This document shows positions 57,739-64,000 of a stretch of DNA of 64,000 bases, piece after piece. Location: assembly GCA_033725935.1 (NCBI GenBank), contig MU867102.1:62001-126000 (forward strand), read 5' to 3'. The stretch's first letter is position 1. Each line of letters opens with the position of its first letter. The position numbers and the translations under genes were made by a program. The stretch comes from Cladorrhinum sp. PSN259. Lineage: Eukaryota; Ascomycota; Sordariomycetes; Sordariales; Podosporaceae. The notes under the pieces are model-generated. The model was not told the origin of the DNA. It worked only from the letters and a program-made list of their open reading frames with translations, and made no database searches.

Positions 57739-59398
57739 TGTTAGAAGGTAGTGGTTTGAACTAACAGGATGAGATGGGGTGGCGGGTGGGAATGGGGTAT
57801 GTATATGAGATGTGAAAGGGGAGAAGTGCAGGTAGAATAATAATTAGGAGATAGATAAACGGGAGGGTTCCAATGGGGTAGGGAGAGAACCCCAAGTGCA
57901 TTAACTGTCTGGAGAGGTAAGTATTCAAGGTCCATTGGGGTTTGAAGTAAAAAATGAGGGGTAAATTCAGCTCATTGTGACAGCTAAGGCACACGCAGAA
58001 ATGGTTGACGAATCAGAATTCACTGGAAATGCGGTTCGTCGGTAGTGGAGGAGGGTGGTGCTACAGGACCGGGCGAGCTAACCACGAGCAAGGGGCTACA
58101 GTAGCTGCGAAGCTACCTAACTTGGTGTATGATATAAATGCTAGTATAGAAGTTGTAGGATAGGAATCCTAACTTTACAACATAGTGCAAAGCAGGAAGC
58201 TGTTGTTCAATGTCGGACACACAGGTTTTTATCAACATCTCGTTGATTTTGTTCTGATTTGTAAACTACGGCTCGATCGGAACAGAGTGGGAGTGGGCAA
58301 GGGGTTATATGTATACCCATAGCATAACTCAACGGTTAGGTTGATACGGGTTATCCTAGTCCAAATCCAAGAAGACTGAGCCGTTGCTCTTCAGAAATAT
58401 CGGTGGACTAACACAGAGTGTCGACAAAGGACCTGTGTCACTCTGGACTTTAGGGACATCCAATTCGGCAATCAAACTCCCTACTGTCGCACTCTCTAGG
58501 TAAGACTGCACCGTACCCGAAGTAATAAGAGACGGGCAACGGGCCAAATTGAACAAGGAGATAGACTGACTTTGTCATTGGTTTCACAGCTACCAACTAC
58601 GCTCACGTGGCTGCTATTGTGACTGCAAGAAAACGGATCGACGTTCTGAACTCGGAGTTCTATAGCAGTGTCTCAAAAGTTGCCAAAAAGAGTCACCGCC
58701 CGTAACAAGGCACCGGTTAATCACGCAAGAGTATGCTGTTAACATCCTTGAAAGTGTTAACGATTGTTCATTCACTTGCACAGCTACGACTCTAGCTGAG
58801 ATTCAAGGGATACCCTACTGACTTGGGCATAGGAATACCACGGCATGGTTGAGCTTAAATACATGCGTATAAAAACAAACCTTCCAAGACTATCCAATGC
58901 CATCAATTCTGTCATTCTACCCCTATCATCACTTGGCCCTCGACCCAAAGAACCTCGTAGAGTGCTATCTATCTAAAAGGCTGTTTTCAGTTAACAACTT
59001 CAAGATATCGGCCACATTCCGGTGTTTCGTCAAGGCTCTCGGGCTCTGTTTCCGGACCACCCGTTTCGTCATCCTCTTATTCATCACCCCTTTTGCCGTT
59101 TTAGGAAATCACCTCTAGAAAACCCAGAACCCTTCGGTTGGAACCCCTCAAAACAAAGAAAAAGAGCCCTGTTTACACACTCAAGTCTCATGACATCTCA
59201 GAAGAGTGGACCGTGGAACAAAGAAAGCTTCACAGCTATTAAATCAGGTCAGCTGTCTGTTATCATGGATTGGACATAATCTTGGATTTACATCCGTAAT
59301 GTGTGTCGAGACACACACAACTCCGTTCTCAACATCATAATATATTCACCCCATTCTTAATTAACTTTTGAGTTGATTGATTGATACACCTTGCAAAA
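57739..59398. other. intergenic, no gene seen
   Basis: Promoter of the gasdermin-like gene at its left, promoter of the MARVEL gene at its right. Around 58060-58270 the sequence is AT-rich and could be a decayed LTR or similar relic, but I found no paired repeat. No coding region supported. Confidence 0.4.
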
Positions 59399-60211
59399 AT
59401 GAGATCAAGCGGATACGGCAGGGACCGCCCCCTGATAGGCGGCACCGCGCGAGCCTGCCATGTGATCCTCCGCCTCTTCGAGTTCGCCTGCAGCGTCATC
59501 GTCCTCGGCATCCTCGCGAGAGCGATTTACCTCATCGACCAAGCGAACATGGGGCAGGACAGCCGGGTCCTCTACGGCTTATCCACCGCGGTAATCAGCG
59601 CCCTGTTTTCGACCGTATTCGTCGTGCCGCTTCTGTACGCCTACATGGCTGCTCCGTTTGACGCCATCATGTTCATCATGTGGATGGTTGCTTTTGCTCT
59701 GTTGGCTGCTGTAAGTCAACTACTACTCAGTAGTATAAAATATGCGAGAAAAGATGCTGATAAAGTGTGTAAAAACAAAAAGAGGATGGGAACATCAATG
59801 TGCGACTCGTGGTGGTACTACAACTACTGGGGCTGGTCATGGGGAAGGTGGTACATCGGCGGCATCCCGTCCCCGGGCTGGAGTTGGTACTCCTCTCCGG
59901 GTTGCGCGTCCTTCAGAGTCGTCTTGGCCTTTTCCTTCATGGCTTCTATCGCGTACCTGCTCAGCGCCATTCTGGGTGGGATCGTTACGAGCCGGTATTG
60001 GAACAAGGATAAGCCAACGTAAGTCACTTACAATGCAGTGAAAAAAAAAAGAAAAGACGCTGACTGGAAATTGTTTAAAAAAAGGAACTCCAGGAACATT
60101 TCAGGACCCATCGCAACCAACCCGCCTACCATGGCTCAGACTCCAGCTTCCCACGCCCCTCCCAGACCTGCGCCCCCTGAAAATAGTGTTGGAACTACCG
60201 TTGATGTTTAA
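59399..60211 (+). CDS. MARVEL-domain tetraspan membrane protein
   Basis: Three exons: 59399-59710, 59783-60018 and 60094-60211; 221 residues. Four membrane segments: FEFACSVIVLGILARAIYL, STAVISALFSTVFVVPLLYA, DAIMFIMWMVAFALLAA and AFSFMASIAYLLSAILGGI. Between the third and fourth lies the Trp/Tyr-rich loop with CDSWWYYNYWGW and a second cysteine (GCASF), the usual signature of fungal MARVEL proteins, which organise plasma-membrane or eisosome-like domains. The first intron (59711-59782, 72 nt) is a stop-free multiple of three, so the ORF reads through it; splicing is inferred from the GTAAGT donor. The last acceptor could be 60084 instead of 60093, giving three more residues. The C-terminal tail is Pro-rich. 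The next gene to the right is tRNA-Ile. Confidence 0.8.
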
Positions 60212-60451
60212 AAAGGTTGAAGGAGTAATGGGAATTTCTATAATATGAGGACTTGAGTATGGATAATTCTCTCATTAGCTTATGACCAAAGGTTGGCCCC
60301 TAATAAAGACTGCACGAATAAGGATATGGGGTTTGGTGGTTTGGGAATCACGGAAGTTGGCACCACAGAAAAAGAAAAAAAAAAGATAATGGTAATCTCA
60401 ACTTTATCTCTAAATATTGAGAGAGAAAAAGTTAAAAAAGGAACAAGTGAA

Positions 60452-60552
60452 TGCCCAATAACAGGATTGAACTGTTGACCTTCGCATTACCAAATATGAT
60501 CTCGGAGGAGATGATATTAGTACGACGCTCTAACCAGCTGAGCTAATCGGGC
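60452..60552 (-). tRNA. tRNA-Ile(AAT), intron-containing, copy 2 (inverted)
   Basis: Same exons as the copy at 49331-49431 (acceptor GCCCGAT/ATTGGGC, loop CTAATAA, anticodon AAT) on the opposite strand. Its intron is also 27 nt, starting TCATC and ending GGTA, but the interior differs. Discriminator A. Confidence 0.93.
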
Positions 60553-61457
60553 CCATAATCACATGGGTTTGTGGATGTTCTAGGCTGCTGAATCGTTGGC
60601 TCATAACGTAGAAAGGCGGAAAAAGTGACGACGCTGGTTTCTCTCATCCCCAAACAGTAACCCTGCTCCCGGTAACTCCGGGCCGAATATCGACTCTGGA
60701 CGTCGGAACGAATGTGGACCCTTGGGTTGGGGGACTCCCCAAGCAGTTCCAGTAAGTGCCGGGATGAAGACGGGTCCCTTGCTTATATGTAATCTTTCAT
60801 GGCAGTTCTTGTTGACCAATGGCTTGTTGTACAAGAGCTGAAACGACGGAGAGGCTGGTTCCGTATTTAATGATGGTGATGTTTTCGAGAAAGTAACGAG
60901 CGAGTTCGGAGAGAGTTAAGACGAGCGTTTACGTAAAGAAGGGTTTGGCGGGCGGCTTGTTCCAGATAGGTAGGTGGTTTTACAATAGCGCCATTTTGAA
61001 CCATTCGACACTGGACCACTCACCGTGGAGGATTGAACGATTCAAAAACGGGTTACGGATGTTATATAAGGATAACTTTAGCAGAGAGACTTGTCGCATT
61101 GTTCGAGTCAACAAAAGCAGGATAGGTCGGGCACTCTCTTGGGGGAAAACTTGCTTATGCAAAAGGATAGCTTTTTCCAGCAATAGATTTGGAAGATGCT
61201 GTATTCAGAAGCTTCCATTGTGATTCGGCGGTTCCTATTTGCCGAAAACTCTTGCACCACCTGAATCTTTTCAGCAAGGGCGGGGTTGCCAACTTTCCCG
61301 TCCCATTTTATCCTTCTCAGGAAATCCGCCCAAAAACTTCACCATCAACCTTAACCAGCCAGCCAAGTGAGCTTCCCATTTTTTCACACGATTCCTAGCA
61401 ATAACCACGAAAAATTAATACCAGACCAACCGCTTCCACATACCACATATTGTTTAA
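60553..61457. other. intergenic, no gene seen
   Basis: About 0.9 kb with only short unsupported frames. Confidence 0.4.
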
Positions 61458-61856
61458 ATGAACTCCAAACTAGTGACAGGCTGGAGTGACGCTCAAATAT
61501 TAGAGGCAGTCAGCTAGCAAACCGGCTATGTTAGTCATATACATATTCACGTTAAATCTCTCGAGCTAATCCTTTAGGCCGTGCAAGAGTTAGAGATCGA
61601 TAGAATCAGCCTAGGCCATATTATTGGAACTGCTGTCGCTGTTAATGAGATCGATAGAGTCCAAGAAGGCCAGATTGCAGCTGTTGTCAATTTTGATGGG
61701 CCAGCAGGAGTAGTCGTGGTTGATTCCAATTTTTTGGTGACGGGGCCATCGGGCGGACTAGGTGGTCAACACCTATATATCAGTAGCGAGGTGTATATTC
61801 TGGGAAATTTGCCAGAGGTCTGCTTCATTCGTAAGAAACTGGAAGGACAACTCTGA
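61458..61856 (+). CDS. possible small hypothetical protein (two exons)
   Basis: If 61458-61508 is joined to 61578-61856 across a 69-nt interval (GTCAGC...TTTAG, with a CTAAT branch-like site), a 109-residue protein results, beginning MNSKLVTGWSDAQILEA and ending in KKLEGQL. The second part alternates hydrophobic strands and Gly turns (GPAGVVVVDSNFLVTGPSGG). The donor is not a strong consensus. I recognise no family; it may be a relic of a larger protein. Confidence 0.3.
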
Positions 61857-63378
61857 TCGTGACAGAGGAGTGTGGCATGCTTTCACTTTGGTTTATTGAC
61901 TTTATTTACCTACATAATATGAGGAGATCATAGGGTTGTTCCCATCTGACTATAAAGTCCCGTCCCCCCCAGTCGGACGCTAAGGTTCAGTGACGTAGGT
62001 TTTCCATTCTCGGCATCATCATTGAGATTGCGATGAGAGGCTCTCAATAACACCGAGTCTCACCATCAAGAGAGCAAATAGTGCGGGTGGAGGAGTTGGG
62101 GTAATGGAGCAAACAAGCCGCAATATCCGGCCGGCATTAATGTTGAGCGAGCCAAAGCAAACCAGGAAAAAAAAAAAGGACACAGCTGCCTGCCCGGAAT
62201 ATTGCCCGGAATATTGAACAGTTGTAAAGAATGTGAACCATAGGAAACGAAATGCGATACGACTCGCCAAGCACGGAAGCACATGCACGAGAAGCAATGG
62301 TGAGATCCCACATGCTTGGTTTCAACAGACCTGATTCGGAAAGTCTTGGGACATCTAGCGTGGGGGAAGAAAATTGGAACAATGGAGGAATCTCGGGATA
62401 ATGGTTACACGGCGCCGAGGCCGGCACCGCAGTGTTGCCTGCCAGAATCGTTTACACCCAACCCAAGAATCACCTCATGGCGTCGTTGGATGGCATGGAT
62501 GGTGCAGCCAGTGCAGGCCATTTGCCATCAGGCGCGGGGAAACGGGGCCCTAATAAACTTTGTCCGTCGTTGACATTTTGGATTATCCAACGCGACCAGG
62601 AGATAAGCACTGAAAGCGCGACTGGGGGTTGATAAAGGTGGGGTGAACTCAAGGGAAATCCCCCTCTCATCCGATCAAACAGCCAGAATCCAGACCGGTT
62701 GTGGCAAAAACTTTGAGTGAGGGAATGAGGGGAAAAAGAGAATGTGAGAACACGGGGGAGCCGAGGACATGTTCTTTCTTGAAAAAAAAAATGCAATCAC
62801 CGCGGAGTGTCACACTGGCAACCAGAATGCACCCGGCAGGTCGCATGCACATTTCCCTCGTTGAGGTCGGTTTGCGCAACAGGCGCGGGAAGAAACGGGT
62901 GAGGTGGGGTTGGTCGAAGGAATTGGCACCCAGAAGGCAGCGCTGGGCCTGCTTCAATGGCGTGGTTTTGGCGCCACCGGTCCTGCAGCCCATAACTCCG
63001 GAATTCGGGGCCCTCGTTCTAAACAGGGATATGATTGGTGCAACTCACAGACTTCGTGGGGAACCTTTTCTGGTGCACCAAATTCCCAGAGCTTGTGAAA
63101 ACCCCCATATCTGCCGCACATCCATCCACCCATCGAGCCTCGAGTGTTCTCTTTCTCCTCTCAAGCATCCGTCTTGCCAACCGCTCAGTTCTCCTCCATC
63201 GACCTGTATTTTGCGCTTTCTAGACAAATACACTGGATTTCTTGCGTCTAACCCACCCGAAATTTCCCCCAAACACAACAGCAATCGTTGCGAGGAGAAA
63301 AAAAGCTTGAGCGGCACAACCGGAGCTTCGCCAAATTCAACCTTACTAGATAACCTTATCAACACACAATACTACAAG
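61857..63378. other. intergenic and long 5' leader of the Kgd4 gene
   Basis: 1.5 kb without a supported gene. Contains a 12-bp unit repeated in tandem (TGCCCGGAATAT, 62191-62216). The sequence just before 63379 is CT- and AC-rich, as expected for a leader. Confidence 0.4.
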
Positions 63379-63840
63379 ATGTTTGCCACCAGAGTACTCC
63401 GCCAGGCTGCTGCCCACGCCGAGCGTGTCCCTTCCATCAGATTCATTGGAAAGCGCTCCGTTCCTGGTATGTTTAGGGTCAAAGAAATCTTGGGTTTCTC
63501 AAAAAACTGACAAGACCTCCTCGGCACAGCTCAGCTCGACCACAGCCGTCAGCCCCATCCCCAGTCTCCCACCCACTCCCTCCCTGCTTCCTTCACCAGC
63601 GGCTCTTCCCACACCTCCTTCAGCGCCTACCGTGACCATGCTCAGCAGTTTGGTCCCCTCCGTAAGACCATCACCCCCGAGTCCGGCATTGGTGGCGCTG
63701 CTGGCTCCCAGCTCGGCTCAGTAGCTCCTCCCCCTGGTGTCTACTTTGACCGCAACGATCTCCCCGATCGCTTCCACAGAACCTCTCTCTCCATGGAAGA
63801 AATTGAGGCTATCGAGAGCGGCGGCGCTGCTTTTGCTTAA
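63379..63840 (+). CDS. KGD4: Kgd4/YMR-31: mitochondrial 2-oxoglutarate dehydrogenase subunit
   Basis: Two exons, 63379-63466 and 63530-63840, joined over a 63-nt GTATGT...CACAG intron; 132 residues. The N-terminus (MFATRVLRQAAAHAERVPSIRFIGKR) is a basic, hydroxylated mitochondrial presequence-like region containing the family IRFIGKR motif, and the C-terminus LPDRFHRTSLSMEEIEAIESGGA matches the conserved family end. Kgd4 (yeast YMR31, human MRPS36) tethers the E3 subunit to the 2-oxoglutarate dehydrogenase complex in the matrix and was once annotated as a 37S ribosomal protein. The middle is Ser/Pro-rich and variable. Start and stop are unambiguous. Confidence 0.9.
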
Positions 63841-64000
63841 ACGCCCAGTATATCCTATCGACGTTTTTACATTATTCCTTTCCTAAATATCGGCATCATG
63901 ACCAGAAACGGGATGACGGCCATTCGTTTTTTACTTTATTCAGCGAGGAAAACTCCTCCAACAGCGGGTCACTCGGATATCGAGATGACACCATGAGATA

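Noticed and set aside
58060..58270. Possible solo LTR
   Set aside because: A TATAAAT-like box and a TCAACA end are suggestive, but no matching second repeat, target duplication or retroelement protein was found.
58690..58725. Fragment resembling the 3' end of small-subunit rRNA (CACCGCCCGTAACAAGG)
   Set aside because: Only a short match; flanking sequence does not continue as rRNA, so it is most likely chance.
62701..63510. Open frame of 269 codons over the Kgd4 leader
   Set aside because: Ends by reading through the Kgd4 exon in its own frame; low sense content, clearly 5' leader.
1..64000. CRISPR arrays, operons or prophage
   Set aside because: The DNA is fungal nuclear; no regularly spaced repeats or bacterial gene organisation were seen.

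Overview
This is nuclear DNA of a filamentous ascomycete (Pezizomycotina, probably a Sordariomycete). The protein-coding genes carry short GT-AG introns of 47-83 nt. Fungal-specific families are present (cell-wall alpha-1,3-glucan synthase, a GPI-anchored GH13 enzyme, WSC proteins, a MARVEL protein, Kgd4/YMR-31). All five tRNA genes carry an intron after the anticodon, and transposon remains look altered by repeat-induced point mutation (RIP). Gene density is low, with long intergenic stretches.

Layout. 0-9 kb: the 5' two thirds of alpha-1,3-glucan synthase (minus strand, running off the left edge), divergent from a GPI-anchored AgtA/AmyD-type GH13 enzyme; together a cell-wall alpha-glucan module. 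9-23 kb: tRNA-Glu, a C2H2 transcription factor, an aminoglycoside-phosphotransferase-fold protein, a small six-cysteine secreted protein, a membrane protein, a hemerythrin-like protein and a secreted WSC protein whose predicted mature N-terminus is histidine. 23-30.4 kb: a gene desert with an AT-rich relic and an unresolved G/C-homopolymer assembly gap. 30.4-32.2 kb: a Ser/Pro-rich conserved fungal protein. 32.2-37.1 kb: a second desert rich in simple repeats. 37-48.7 kb: another six-cysteine secreted protein, a secreted aspartic protease, two tandem paralogous membrane proteins and an IlvD/Edd dehydratase. 49-49.8 kb: tRNA-Ala, tRNA-Ile and tRNA-Lys. 50-57.8 kb: a transposase relic followed by a three-gene island. 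59-64 kb: a MARVEL protein, an inverted second tRNA-Ile, a weak small gene and Kgd4.

The most interesting part is 50.8-57.7 kb. A four-exon zinc-finger protein shares a 565-bp divergent promoter with a 923-residue protein ending in a subtilisin (S8) protease domain with an intact Asp-His-Ser triad. The protease gene converges, 106 nt apart, on a 290-residue protein that looks like a fungal gasdermin. In Podospora anserina the gasdermin-like HET-Q1 is activated by the subtilase HET-Q2 removing its C-terminus, so this locus reads as a self-contained regulated-cell-death module with a zinc-finger partner. It lies between two inverted tRNA-Ile genes and beside a dead Fot1/pogo-type transposon. 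The family assignments come from reading the proteins by eye and were not tested by database search.
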